Part shown: positions 1 to 10,921 of the stretch, in pieces
Layout of the letters: each line of letters starts with the position of its first letter
Position numbering within the stretch: the first letter of the stretch is position 1
Origin: Daucus carota subsp. sativus
Taxonomy: Eukaryota; Streptophyta; Magnoliopsida; Apiales; Apiaceae
Direction: 5' to 3'
Length of the DNA: 64,000 bases
Assembly: GCF_001625215.2 (NCBI RefSeq)
Contig: NC_030385.2
Location: 1,977,135 to 2,041,134, forward strand
Position numbers and translations under genes: made by a program
Notes under the pieces: model-generated
The model's database searches: none
What the model was told of the DNA's origin: nothing
Seen by the model: the letters and a program-made list of their open reading frames with translations, nothing else

Positions 1-1529
1 AATTTTTCACACCTTCTAAGAAGTTCCTCTACCTGTTCTGTTGTTGCTGCAACACAACCCTCCATGTCCAACTTTAAAAGTCCCGGGCATCTCTTTGAAA
101 TTGTTTCCAACCCTTCATCACCGAACCCTGACCTAGCAACATTTAAAACCTCCAATGTGGGAAGCTTGGAGCCTGCTCCTAGACTACTAATACCAGCACA
201 ATCAGCGATTTGAAAATTCCTCATTCCATGACAGATCTTCAGTATATCGGCAATTCCCATCTCTGTGGTGTAATGTGTAGAGGAAATGTTGAGCAGCTCC
301 ATGTTGGGGCAAGTTGAAGCTATATATTTGAGTAGTTTATCACTTACATGTAAGCTCCCTGACAAATTGAGATACTTAATCCTTTTGTTTTTCACGACTA
401 GAAAATGGTCTACTTGCCCAACAGAGGTTCTACCCATTTCGATGTGTTCCAGTAAAGGGCACTCAGCAACAAGCATAACAAATGTTATGGTGGTCAAAGG
501 GAAACATGAATTGAGGTTTATAGAAACTAGATTTACAAGATACCGAGCTAATTTACTCACACATTGATCAGTGAGAAAATGTGCTTTTACAAGAGCCAAG
601 TGCTTGAGAGACGGGTAAGCACTTAAAAGCTGTGAGATTCCAAACAATGTAAAACCCCTGCAACGACGAAGAGATAGACTTTCTAATGGCCAGCATGCTT
701 TTGCAATCGATAGAAGAAACTCATCAGAAATAGTATCACAATCAGACAAATCAACTGAACACAAACCTCTAACATATGTGGATGAAACACGTGGAGGAAT
801 CTGAATCCTATTCGCCGAAATAACACTCAAGTGATGACAATTGCATAAAATAAAATGAAAGCTATTGTGTGTAATAAAGGAACAATCAAACATCACAATC
901 TCACTCAACTGCAAACAATTCATAGACAAGCCGACCACAGAACGATCGGTAATGAAATGATTACCAGAAATATTGACTCGCTGCAATTTCCTTAAACTAG
1001 ACCACAACGTCTCGATTCCAGCATCCGTAACAATAAACTTATTCAAGTTTAGATTTGAATCAAATTTACTATTATTCGGATAACTAATATCTAGCTCTTC
1101 CAGAAACGGCAACACAACAGATATCGACAATATATCAGCATCACTCAAACAACCTAAATTCGTGCACTTAAAAACCTTCAAACTCCTTATATTCCCTGTC
1201 AAAACCGGAAGTCTCTCCTGATTCGAAACATCTAGAAACTCGATACTCAGTCCACAACTAAACACACTATCGAGAATTTCATCAACATTTCCTTTAAATT
1301 TGCTAAAATCTAGGGCTTTGAGGTGGTTAAATCTGTTGAGAAACTTCGACATGGTTCCGTGGAGGAAAATAGTTTGATTAGTTAGAGTGAAATTGAGACG
1401 GAAGCGATTAGTGAGGCCGAGAAATGATTTCGATACTAGAGATAGAGATTGAAAATGTGAGTGATGATCAAGTTTTTTTAGGATTATTTCCCAGCATTCT
1501 TCTGGTAAGTCTTCGCATAATCTCGCCAT
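1..1529 (-). CDS. F-box/LRR protein, copy A (3' end beyond window)
   Basis: Intronless frame opening at the ATG at 1529 and still open at the window edge, so about 509 codons are visible. Residues about 5-45 are an F-box (CEDLPEECWEIILKKLDHHS) and the rest is a series of leucine/cysteine-rich repeats like those in the complete neighbour at 3891-5585, where the corresponding gene has 564 residues; about 55 codons should lie outside. F-box/LRR proteins are the substrate-binding subunits of SCF ubiquitin ligases; the target is not predictable here. Samples of the translation line up with the neighbour, and frame is the same at both ends. The N-terminal part resembles the broken copy at 6464-7512 more than the complete copy. 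A GA/GT microsatellite lies just upstream. Confidence 0.85.
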   Translation of the reverse strand, partial: MARLCEDLPEECWEIILKKLDHHSHFQSLSLVSKSFLGLTNRFRLNFTLTNQTIFLHGTMSKFLNRFNHLKALDFSKFKGNVDEILDSVFSCGLSIEFLDVSNQERLPVLTGNIRSLKVFKCTNLGCLSDADILSISVVLPFLEELDISYPNNSKFDSNLNLNKFIVTDAGIETLWSSLRKLQRVNISGNHFITDRSVVGLSMNCLQLSEIVMFDCSFITHNSFHFILCNCHHLSVISANRIQIPPRVSSTYVRGLCSVDLSDCDTISDEFLLSIAKACWPLESLSLRRCRGFTLFGISQLLSAYPSLKHLALVKAHFLTDQCVSKLARYLVNLVSINLNSCFPLTTITFVMLVAECPLLEHIEMGRTSVGQVDHFLVVKNKRIKYLNLSGSLHVSDKLLKYIASTCPNMELLNISSTHYTTEMGIADILKICHGMRNFQIADCAGISSLGAGSKLPTLEVLNVARSGFGDEGLETISKRCPGLLKLDMEGCVAATTEQVEELLRRCEK

Positions 1530-1620
1530 TAGTGTAAGTGCCTACAGCATATATGTATAGGTGCAAGTCAGGAAGAGTACAGATATATGTGTGTGTATAA
1601 TTGAAGTACAGATATATTAT

Positions 1621-1653
1621 ATACGAAGTTGTGTACAATGTTAACAGAGAATT

Positions 1654-1705
<52 letters not shown>

Positions 1706-1862
1706 TGTGTGTGTGTGTACGAAGTTGTGTACAATGTTAACAGAGAATTGTGTGTGTGAGAGAGAGAGAGAGGGAGAGAGGGAGAGAGGGAGGGAGGGAG
1801 AGAGAGAGAGAGAGAGAGAGAGCAAGAGAGAGAGAGAGAGAGAGAGGGAGGGAGGGAGAGAG
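1621..1862. repeat. compound GA/GT microsatellite with 33-bp direct repeat
   Basis: A (GA)n run (about 1655-1695), a (GT)n run (1696-1717) and a long GA/GGGA purine tract (about 1757-1862) lie in the leader of F-box copy A. A 33-bp unit beginning TACGAAGTTGTGTACAATG occurs at about 1622-1654 and again at 1718-1750, so leader plus microsatellite was duplicated in tandem. Apparent reading frames here are low-complexity Ser/Leu or Arg/Glu artefacts. Confidence 0.85.
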
Positions 1863-2988
1863 ATGATACCTCTGAGGCAGGGGTTTGAAAAGAGAAGTTC
1901 AGTTGAATCAGATCGGATTTTGATCTCACTGCAGCTTCAAATGGCAGTTTGATTTCAAAATTTCTGTTAAGCTTCCATGATGAGATGAGATGATCTAGTG
2001 GGCGATAAGAGTCATCGGAGCGTATGACACTTTTTAAAAAGTCATTTAATGCAGGCCCTTGATAATTTTAAATTTAAAATTGGTAAAGTTATCCAATTTA
2101 AATAATTTAACTTAATTTTATGGGTGTTTCTAATTATAAATATATACTAAGAATTATTTTTAATTTTTTTAATATACATAGGATCATTATTATCAATGAA
2201 ATCATAGGCAATCTAGATCTATCACCTACTCAAAAATGGTTGTTAGTATACCTTAAATGTGAATATTAGTCACGCTACATAATTCTAATTTAAAATGATA
2301 AAATGTGAATATTAGTCAATAGTCACGACTCACATTACAAGATTACGAATTTTATTTTACAATATTGACACAACAATGATTGTATAACGTTTAAAAATTA
2401 CCGCCTTTATCAATGGGATTTTAATCTCCATAAAAATAATATGCTAACATAAAACAACATTAATATATCTTTTTTTTTGTTAATTAACTAGTTTATAAAT
2501 CATGTTTTGCAGCGATATCGTGATATTTTTCTAAATAAATCCGTAAATAAATAAAGAAAATCTAATTATATTATATATAGTATATTATTCAAAATGAAAT
2601 ATTACAAATTTTGATCATCACATGAATAAATCACATAATTTAATGTATTCATATATTTTTAGTTGATAATTGTAGCATTGTGTGATATATACGAAATTTG
2701 AAAACAAAATTAAATTTGAATAAACTAAATTCGTACCCTATATTCTACATCTGCAATTTAAAATAAAATATCTAATATTTTCAGGTGCCACATCAACACC
2801 CCTTGATTCTCCGTATATAAATATATTGATGATTGATTGTATTACAGTTGTATGATTCTTATCAATCTAAAAAATACTAAAATCTTTTTATTCAAAATTT
2901 ATTTCATATTAATATTTTAATAAATAATGAAAGCAACTGTTTAATGAATAATCTACCTGCTAAATAATTTTTTTTGACAAGTTAGATA
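1863..2988. other. gene-free, AT-rich stretch
   Basis: Sequence upstream of F-box copy A. It is strongly AT-rich with no credible coding frame or RNA gene. No structured element was recognised before the MITE that starts at 2989. Confidence 0.6.
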
Positions 2989-3298
2989 CTCCCTCCGTTC
3001 CTCTCAATTGTTTACACTTTATGTTGGAGGGGGACACGAATACCAAGACAATGTATAAAAAATGAGTAAAGTTAGATGAAAAGTGGGTAAAGTGGTGGGA
3101 CCTATCAATATTTAATAATAGATTTGAGATAGTGGAGGAAAGTAGTGGGTGTAATAGTAGTTTTTATTGTTAAATATGAGATAGTAGGGGAAGATAGTGG
3201 GTGTAATGATGGGAAAAACTTACTATTTATAGCAACGTAAAGAAATGAGAGGGACATCGCAAAAAGTAACGGTAAATAGATGAGAGGGAAAGAGGGAG
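2989..3298. mobile_element. Stowaway-like MITE
   Basis: Begins CTCCCTCCGTTCC and ends in the inverted form (GAGGGAAAGAGGGAG), flanked by TA at 2987-2988 and 3299-3300. These are the termini and TA target duplication of Stowaway (Tc1/mariner-type) MITEs. It encodes nothing. The interior (GTGGGACC, TTTAATAATAGATTTGA, GGAGGAAAGTAGT) is shared with the copy at 40671-40982. Confidence 0.85.
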
Positions 3299-3890
3299 TA
3301 TTTCTTTAGTATCGAATATGCGATAGCCGAATCAAGATCCTCCTGACAATAGAGAACAAATCCGGGCTATCCAGTTGCGTTCAAATGCTCGATATTTGCA
3401 GATGAATAATCTCTGCATTTTTAGACTGCTGTTCAGGGTTGCCCAATTGCCTATGGAACCAGAAGAAGATTTGGATGTCAAGTTTAAGTGCTGAAGAAAA
3501 GCGGGTTACCTTTTTACCCTCTGCTATTCATGCTACTCATTGGCAAAACTCTCATTACTCCCATATGATCTAGGAAAGTTTAGCAGAATCTCAAAATCTA
3601 GCAGATTCTTCAGCCAAACATACAATGACATCGTATTCGAGCATCACAAGAAACTGCTGCAGAGAAGTTCGTTCACCTTTTTAATCCAAATATTGATTTA
3701 AAGAAGAATAGCTAGTTTGTAATTTGACATCACTGATCGTACAAACTTTTAATCTATAGCTGACATTGAAAGGAAAATCTTCACATCAAAATATTATATA
3801 TAAATATCATCATATTAATCATATGTTCTATATCCAGTAAATACTATCTCTATTACAAGTGGAGGTGCAGGAGTACATCTTCATCACAAG
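3299..3890. other. downstream flank of F-box copy B
   Basis: No credible gene. It probably includes the 3' untranslated region of the minus-strand gene ending at 3891. Short coding-like words are present but there is no sustained frame or recognisable family. Confidence 0.5.
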
Positions 3891-5585
3891 CTATTCAAGC
3901 AGACAGCCATGACTCCATAGATGTTTGCGACAGTTACTGAAAGACGACTTAGATGGGGGAATCACTTTCAGATACGATCTCCTTAAAGATACGATCCAGG
4001 TGGCAACGGACAAAATTTCTACCGAATGACACCCTTTTAAATTTATCTCCCTCAATCTTTCACACATTTTAATAAGTTCCTCTACCTGCAGTGTTGTTGC
4101 TGCAACACAACCCTGCATGTCCAACCTTAGAAGCCCCGGACATCTCTGCGAAATTGTTTTCAACCCTTCATCACCAAACCCTGAAGTAGCAACGTCTAAA
4201 ACCTCCAATTTGGGAAGCTTCAAGCCTCTTCCCAGACTACTAATTGCTCTGCAGTGAGTAATTTGCAAACTCTCAAGTCCACGACAGATATTCAGTACAT
4301 CAGCGATTCCTACCTCTGTGGTGCGATATGTAGAGGAAATGTTGAGCAGCTCCATGTTAGGGCAAGCTAAAGCTATATATAAAAGTAGTTTATCACCTAA
4401 ACCAAAGTTCTTTGACAAGTCAAGAGACTTGATTCTTTTGTTTCTCACTATCCCTTGGTCTCTCAAGAAGTTGCCTACTTCCCCAACAGAGGTTTTCCTC
4501 ATCTTAATGTGTTCCAGTAAAGGGCACTTGGTGACAAGTGTGACAAATGTTGCGGTGGTCAAACGTGCAGAGTCACTAAGGTTTATAGAAACTATATTTA
4601 CAAGATACTGAGCTAATTTGCTAACAAATTGATCAGTAAGGAAAAATACGTCTACAAGAGCCAAGTTCTTGAGAGATCGGTAAGCACACAAAAGCTGTGA
4701 AATACCAAAGAATGTGAAACCCATACAATGACAAAGAGATAGACTTTTTAAAGGCCAACGAGCTTTTGCTATTGATACGAGAAACTCATCAGAAATACTA
4801 CCAGTGTCAGATAAATCAAGTGAACACAAAGTTGTTGATGAAATACGTGGAGAAACCTGCATCCTGTTTGCCGAAATAACATTCAAGTGATGACAATTGC
4901 ACAAAATAGAATAAAAGCCTTTGTGTGATATTAAGGAACAATCAAGCATGACAATCTCACTCAACAGCAAACAATTCATCGACAAACCAACCACAGAACA
5001 ATCCGTGATATGATCATTCCCCGAAATATTAACTTTCCGCAATTTCCTTATGCTAGACCACAACGCTTCAATTCCAGCATCCGTGACCGCAACCTCATTC
5101 AATTTCAAATCCGAATCAAATTCATTATCTGTCGGATAACTAATATCCAGCTCTTCCAAAAAGGGTAACATAACAGATATCGCCACTAAATCAGCATCAC
5201 ACAACCAACATAAATACGAGCACTTGAAAACCTTCAAAGTCCTCATATTCTTTGTCAAAACCGGAAGTTTCTCCTGATTCGAAACATCTAGATATTCGAT
5301 TTTCAGACCACAACTAAACACAGTATCGAGAATCGTATCAAGATTTCCTGTGAATTGGCTAAAATCTAGGGTTTTGAGGTGGCTGAATCGGTTAAGAAAC
5401 TTGGAGATAGTTCCGTGGAGGGCAATAGTTTGGTTAGTGAGTGTGAAATTGAGCCGGAAGCGATTAGTGAGGGCGAGAAATGATTTCGATACTAACGAGA
5501 GAGATTGAAAGTGCGAGTGATGATCGAGTTTTTGGAGTATTATTCCCCAGCATTCTTCTGGTAAGTCTTCGCATTTGTTTGCCAT
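3891..5585 (-). CDS. F-box/LRR protein, copy B (complete)
   Basis: A single-exon frame of 564 residues starting MANKCEDLPEECW. The F-box spans about residues 5-45. From about residue 70 to 540 there are degenerate 24-27-residue leucine-rich repeats with the cysteine-containing pattern of plant F-box/LRR proteins (for example SLDLSKNFGLGDKLLLYIAL and EVLDVATSGFGDEGLKTISQ). Such proteins bind SKP1 through the F-box and recruit substrates to an SCF E3 ligase through the repeats; the substrate is unknown. It is the only apparently complete member of this three-gene cluster. The leader carries a GA tract. A shadow frame on the other strand (4318-4611) was dismissed. Confidence 0.9.
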   Translation of the reverse strand: MANKCEDLPEECWGIILQKLDHHSHFQSLSLVSKSFLALTNRFRLNFTLTNQTIALHGTISKFLNRFSHLKTLDFSQFTGNLDTILDTVFSCGLKIEYLDVSNQEKLPVLTKNMRTLKVFKCSYLCWLCDADLVAISVMLPFLEELDISYPTDNEFDSDLKLNEVAVTDAGIEALWSSIRKLRKVNISGNDHITDCSVVGLSMNCLLLSEIVMLDCSLISHKGFYSILCNCHHLNVISANRMQVSPRISSTTLCSLDLSDTGSISDEFLVSIAKARWPLKSLSLCHCMGFTFFGISQLLCAYRSLKNLALVDVFFLTDQFVSKLAQYLVNIVSINLSDSARLTTATFVTLVTKCPLLEHIKMRKTSVGEVGNFLRDQGIVRNKRIKSLDLSKNFGLGDKLLLYIALACPNMELLNISSTYRTTEVGIADVLNICRGLESLQITHCRAISSLGRGLKLPKLEVLDVATSGFGDEGLKTISQRCPGLLRLDMQGCVAATTLQVEELIKMCERLREINLKGCHSVEILSVATWIVSLRRSYLKVIPPSKSSFSNCRKHLWSHGCLLE

Positions 5586-5701
5586 TAATTGATATAGCTA
5601 CTATATGGATATACAAGTCAGGAAGAGTACAGAGATATGCGTGTGTACAATTGGATTTATAGATATCTGTGAGTGTGTCTTTATAATTGAAGTTGTGAAC
5701 A

Positions 5702-5704
5702 AAG

Positions 5705-5742
<38 letters not shown>

Positions 5743-5800
5743 GATAATACCGCTGAGGGAGAGGGAGAGGGAGAGGGAGAGGATAATACCGCTGAGTTTG
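5702..5800. repeat. GA-rich microsatellite in leader of F-box copy B
   Basis: A (GA)n run followed by GGGAGA repeats, with the phrase GATAATACCGCTGAG present twice. It sits at the same place relative to the start codon as the tracts of the other two copies, so it was inherited through the duplication. Confidence 0.8.
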
Positions 5801-5959
5801 AAGAGAGAATTATAGGAGAGAGATCGGATGAAGAGAGAAGCAGATCGGGTCGTGATCTCAGCTCACCGCTTCAGACACAAGTCTTCAAGTCTTCAACAGA
5901 TAGTGTCCGTGACAAATTCTTTCACAGTACAGTATCTGAGTATCACATAAAAAAATCGT

Positions 5960-6463
5960 AAAAAGGGAATTTTAAATTTGATTAAATAACGTGCTGATAA
6001 AAAAATTAAACTTTAATTAGAATTCAGAACATAATAATAAATAATCAAATTAATATTATCATTTGTCTATCATGTCGTTTTGGGAAAAAAAATAATTTAA
6101 GATATGATTTGAGATACTTAACACTAATCATGACAGTACAAACTGCTGCTGAGAATTTCATAACCTTTTTAATCCAAAAATTGATTCTTCGAATCAATCA
6201 TCATATCCAATGTTTAACTCACTGATCTTAAGAACTTTATCTATATAACTCACATTCGAAGTAAAATCATCATACTAAAAAAGAAGCAAAATCATCAGAT
6301 TTACAAAAAAGAAAGAAAAGGAAAATCATTAGAACAGGTATGACACTGTCAAGATCAACATCAGATCCTACATAACATCATTGTCTTAAATATACATTTT
6401 GTATCCAATAAATGCTATCTCTGTTTACAAGTGGAGGTGCAGAACTACAATCCTTATCAGAAG
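5960..6463. other. spacer between F-box copies B and C
   Basis: AT-rich spacer with no credible frame. The part nearest 6463 (CAAGTGGAGGTGCAG at about 6429) matches the 3' flank of copy B at about 3859, so the duplication unit includes 3' flanking DNA. Confidence 0.6.
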
Positions 6464-7512
6464 CTATTCAAGCAGACAGCCATGACTGCATAAATGTTTG
6501 CGACAGTCACTGAAAGGCAACGTAGATGGAGGAATCACTTTCAGATACGATCTCCTTAAAGATACTATCCGGTTGGCAACGGTGAAAACTTCTACAGAAT
6601 GACACCCCCTTAAATTTATCTCCCTCAATCTGCCACACATTGTAACAAGTTCCTCTACCTGCTGTGTTGTTGCTGCAACACAACCCTCCAGGTCCAACCT
6701 TAATATCCCTGAACATCTCTGTGAAATTGTTTTCAGCCCTTTACCACTGAAGCCTGAACCAGCAACGCTTAGAACCTCCAATTCAGGAAGCTTCGGGCCT
6801 GTTCCCAGACTACTAATTGCAGAACAACCAGCGATTTGCAAACTCCTAAGTCCGCGACAGATATTTAGTACATCAGCAATTCCTGTCTCTGTGGTGAGAT
6901 GAGTGGAGGAAATGTTGAGCGTCTCCATGTTAGGGCAAGTTAGAGCTATATATATAAGTAGTTTATCACTTAAACCTAAGTTCCTTGACAAGTCGAGAGA
7001 CTTGATTCTTTTGTTTCAACCTTATTCAACTTCGGATACGAATCAGATCTCCTATAAGTCGGATAACTAATATCCAGCTCTTCCAAAGACGGTAACATAA
7101 CAGATACGGATACTAAATCAGCATCACACAACCAACATAATTTCGCGCACTTGAAAACCTTCAAATTGCTCATATTCTCTGTTAAAACCGGAAGTCTGTG
7201 CTGATTCGAAACATCTAGAGACTCGATACGCAGTCCACAACTAAACACACTATTGAGAATTTCATCGACATTTCCTTTGAATTTGCTAAAATCTAGGGCT
7301 TTGAGGTGGTTAAATCTGTTAAGAAACTTGGAGATTGTTCGGTGGAGGAGAATAGTTTGATTAGTGAGAGTGAAATTGAGACGGAAGCGATTGGTGAGGG
7401 CGAGAAATGATTTTGATACTAGTGAGAGAGATTGAAATTGCGAGTGATGGTCGAGTTTTTTGAGGGTTATACCCCAGCACTCTTCTGGTAGGTCTTCGCA
7501 TTTCGTTGCCAT
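6464..7512 (-). pseudogene. F-box/LRR protein, copy C, internally deleted
   Basis: The first part (7512 down to about 7020) encodes MATKCEDLPEECWGITLKKL with a full F-box and the first repeats, closely matching copies A and B. After SYPKLNKV the frame meets sequence that in copy B lies about 215 residues later. The later part (6464-6991) encodes the last repeats and the family C-terminus, but in a different frame from the first part. Translation of the 5' part therefore ends at 6976 after 178 residues. The join occurs in GTTGAAACAAAAG, which shares a few bases with both parental positions. It could still give a short F-box-only protein. Its 5' half is closer to copy A than to copy B. Confidence 0.85.
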
Positions 7513-7528
7513 TAACTGATGTAGGGGT

Positions 7529-7612
7529 TGGGAGAGGGAGAGAGGGAGGGAGGGAGGGAGGGAGAGAGAGAGAGAGGGAGGGAGGGAGGGAGGGGGAGAG
7601 GGAGAAAGAGAT
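7529..7612. repeat. GGGA/GA purine microsatellite in leader of copy C
   Basis: Runs of GAGGGAGGGAGG and GAGAGA just upstream of the copy C start codon, matching in position the tracts of copies A and B. Confidence 0.8.
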
Positions 7613-7719
7613 AGAGACCGTTGAGTTTGAAGAGAGGAGTACAGATCTGATCTTGATCTTACTGCTACAAGTCCAGAACTGTATTGCTAGCTTTTTATTC
7701 TCCAAAGAAAACAAATGAA

Positions 7720-8481
7720 CATCTGATTGTTAAAACTTGTACCTAGCAAACACAGGTAAGTTACAAAAGATTATCACAATCTTAGAAGTAACACTGATAT
7801 TTTAAGGTAAAGGAGGTACTTTAAACATGCCATTGTTTTTACAAAACAAAGAGATTCTCTGACCACTTTTAGCAAGAGTTAATCCTAAGAGCTGATCAGT
7901 AAGACCAAATTCCATATTTCATCTGGTATATCTTCTGATATACACCATTCAAATCTAGCACCTTAAGATAATTAAATCTGGTGTTCATCACTTCTAATTC
8001 AAGGCTACCACTTAAATTAATTAGTGTTAATGAGTGCAACTTTAAATTATTAGAAGAACTATTCATTTTTGTACAAAATCAAAATGGTATGTTATTTATA
8101 AACTAGCACACTGATGAACTTAATCCACACCTGCAGGCCAAATCCCCGGCAAAAAATGCAGAGCACAACCAACTTCAACATGGTGCACCCTTAGTCCCTT
8201 ACAGTGCGCCAATTAATACAAAAACAAATATAAAATAGCTGAGATCAATAACTCAGAGGAAAAGAATAAGAACTCAACAAAGTAAAGTGCAGAATCAGAG
8301 AATAGAAAAAATAAAAAAGGAGAGAAAAAGTTCAAGACCGATGGTTAAGTACAATAAAAGTGTAACTGATTACTAATTAAGCCCAAAACATTGATATCGA
8401 TAGTTCAAATGTAATTAAGAGTACAAGCATATTCATCGACCCACTCTCGAGTCTCGATCAGATGCATGCAGCAATCTGTAG
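7720..8481. other. gene-free spacer
   Basis: Contains upstream DNA of F-box copy C and the probable 3' untranslated region of the proline-rich protein gene. No further gene, repeat or mobile element was recognised. Confidence 0.5.
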
Positions 8482-9258
8482 TTAAGTTGGTGGTGCATTA
8501 GTGATCAGATTCCGCATCGGAACCAGAGGCGGCGCGGGAGCGGAGAAGTCTGGAACATCCGGCGGGGTAGAGAACGCGGGGAAGTTATCATCATGGTCAT
8601 ATGGTGGGGATGACCACGGAAACGCTAGTGGCGGAGGTGGAAATACGAATGGAGAGGCATCATCGAAGTTATGAGTCGGCGGAGGTGGAGACGGGAAGAG
8701 TGGAGAGAACCATGGCAATGGTCTAGGCATAGGCGGAGACGGGACCAGTGGTGACCATGGGAATGGATATGGCGTAGGTCTGGGCCTAGGCCTTGGGCGA
8801 GGTCTAGGTGGTGGTGGAGACGGAACCAAGGGTGACCATGGTCTAGGTTTGGGCTTATGTGGAGGAGGCGGAGAAGGAACCAAGGGTGACCATGGTCCGG
8901 GCCTAGGCTTAGGCTTATGTGGAGGAGGTGGAGATGGGACCAAAGGTGACCATGGTCCCGGCCTAGGCCTAGGCTTATGTGGTGGTGGTGGAGATGGAAC
9001 CAAGGGCGACCATGGTCTTGGTTTAGGTGGTGGTGGAGATGGAACCAAAGGTGACCATGGTGTCGGCCTAGGCCTAGGCCTCGGTCCGGGTGGTGGTGGA
9101 GACGGAACCAAGGGTGACCACGATTGTGCTGATGATAAACTTGGAACCTGCACTACTCTCTTGTGATGGCTAGCTTTGGCATCTGATACAGGACTACAAA
9201 TCAGCAGCCATGTTGCTAAAACAGCAATAACAGAGCTTAATAATACCCTTCTTTTCAT
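8482..9258 (-). CDS. secreted proline-rich/extensin-like cell-wall protein
   Basis: Encodes 258 residues from the ATG at 9258: a basic start (MKRR), a hydrophobic core and a probable signal-peptide end near SDAKA (about residue 27), then seven close repeats of WSPLVPSPPPP plus an eighth changed one (WFSPLFPSPPPP). The spacers are rich in Lys/Arg-Pro (KPRPRP). Ser-Pro-Pro-Pro-Pro is the hydroxylated and arabinosylated motif of extensins, so a wall structural role is likely; Tyr-based cross-linking motifs are scarce. A longer frame from 9411 is open, but a TATA element at 9326-9333 places transcription start near 9300, which favours the ATG at 9258. The C-terminal third is Pro/Phe/Asp-rich without the repeat. 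Confidence 0.85.
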   Translation of the reverse strand: MKRRVLLSSVIAVLATWLLICSPVSDAKASHHKRVVQVPSLSSAQSWSPLVPSPPPPGPRPRPRPTPWSPLVPSPPPPKPRPWSPLVPSPPPPHKPRPRPGPWSPLVPSPPPPHKPKPRPGPWSPLVPSPPPPHKPKPRPWSPLVPSPPPPRPRPRPRPRPTPYPFPWSPLVPSPPMPRPLPWFSPLFPSPPPPTHNFDDASPFVFPPPPLAFPWSSPPYDHDDNFPAFSTPPDVPDFSAPAPPLVPMRNLITNAPPT

Positions 9259-9325
9259 CTTTAAAACTTGACTAATGCTTTGCTTAAGCACTCTTAATCC
9301 AAGTATACAAGAGCCTTCACTCAGG

Positions 9326-9333
9326 TATTTATA
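9326..9333 (-). promoter_or_regulatory. TATA box of the proline-rich protein gene
   Basis: TATAAATA on the minus strand, about 70 nt before the ATG at 9258. This implies a leader of about 40 nt and excludes the upstream in-frame ATG at 9411. Confidence 0.65.
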
Positions 9334-9819
9334 GAATGAGAGACAGAGACAGAGTACTGAGTGATAAGTACTGAAAAACGGTGCATGTTTAGGAGTATTA
9401 TTAAATGCCATCGCCGCGTTTTGTTCATCTCTATACTAGTGGGAGGACTTGATCAAGAAAGTCGTAGGGGAATTCATTGACAGAGTTGACATGCAGTGTA
9501 AATTAAATGAACATGCAGTAACTATTTCTTGGTTTGTGTGCCAGGGTTTTATTAGTCCTGCTTAATTCTTATGGTTCCAACATGAAGCATGTTGATCGAT
9601 GAGAGAACCTTGTAGTGGTGCTTTGCCAGGTCCAGAACAAGCACCATGCTGCTGCAATGATTTATTTCGGTTTGAATTTTGGGTCTGGATGCTGTTTTTT
9701 AATCTATAAACCATACTAACTCTTTCTTTGATGGAGTATTTTTATTTTCATACCATACTAGTCAACTTAGTTACTCTCTTTTGTGATGCTGCCGGGATGT
9801 GCGTACAAAAATACTACTA

Positions 9820-10053
9820 CATCCATCCCAAATTAGATGTCCCCGTTGACTTTGAGCACGTAACTTTAGGTGTATTGACCTTCTACTTCCGAAATTTATT
9901 TTTTTATTTTTTCTTTTATAAATGAAAATTTCATATTTTAATTTTTATTTGCAAAAATAAAATTTTAAAAATAAGCCACGTATCTATGCGGTCAATGAAC
10001 CTTAAATTGTGTGCCCAAAGTCAACGGGGCCATCTAATTTGGGATGGAGGGAG
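9820..10053. mobile_element. Stowaway-like MITE
   Basis: Arms of over 30 bp: the left begins CATCCATCCCAAATTAGATG and the right is its complement ending GGGATGGAGGGAG. TA flanks lie at 9818-9819 and 10054-10055. The inner phrase CCCGTTGACTTT pairs with AAAGTCAACGGG. Confidence 0.85.
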
Positions 10054-10921
10054 TACTACTACCAACTTGAGAGGATTTTGCCTGTGAGTAGGAGAATAAT
10101 GGAGGATTTGTTTCGTGATTGATGTACTCTAAAATTCAAATGAATTAAATCTCAAATTCATTTGTTACTATGTGAATATCAAGAAGGAATTGTGTTATAA
10201 AATAATGAGATTTCATTCTTAATCAAACACGGTTTTGGTCTTTGGCATTCAAATTAGTATGAAATGTTTTGGCGAGTAAATCATTTCTTCGACATCTCAT
10301 TACACATGACTCATTTCCGTCATCAATTTTTAACATATTTAGGTTAGATATCCTATACAGTACTTGGGTAGAAATATGTTGGTAAAAATTGAGAATATGA
10401 ACTAATTGGTTAACGTACCGATTTACGTTTTCGGAAATTTATCAGATAATTTTTTGATTTATTTTTAGTCAAATTAGAATTTAATTCCTATTTTACTAGA
10501 AAATTTCTATGAATTCCTAATTACTGTTTAGAAAAACCATCAAATTGGGAATTAGTTTAGGCCAGTTATTGGGGTAATTATATTCTAAATCATTGATTTG
10601 AAATTTGTGATATATATTTTATCGATAGATTAGTTAATTAGTTCCAATTTTAGATTTATCACGCTCCGTTTTTGCGAAGTTAATCGAAAGTCCTAAATGC
10701 AGAAAGAACAATAAAGAAACACTTTTCAGAAATATCATTTGGTTCAGTACTTCAGTTAGTCCAACCTCCAACGTTCTCCACACATGCAAATACTAATAGG
10801 CTGATTGGTTAAAGCCCAATGGTCTTTTTGCGTTCAGCCCGCCCGTTAAAGGTTTTCCTGAAGAAGAGCACCCATGTCAATTGAGCACTTGTTTTGAGAA
10901 AACACTTATCCCTAAACAGTA

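Noticed and set aside
1468-1952. Reading frames of 85-153 residues on both strands across the leader microsatellite
   Set aside because: They consist of Ser/Leu or Arg/Glu runs read from GA and GT repeats, and overlap the start of the F-box gene on the same or opposite strand.
8849-9166. A Gly-rich 105-residue frame on the plus strand
   Set aside because: It is the complement of the proline-rich repeats and starts inside that gene; periodic DNA keeps both strands open.
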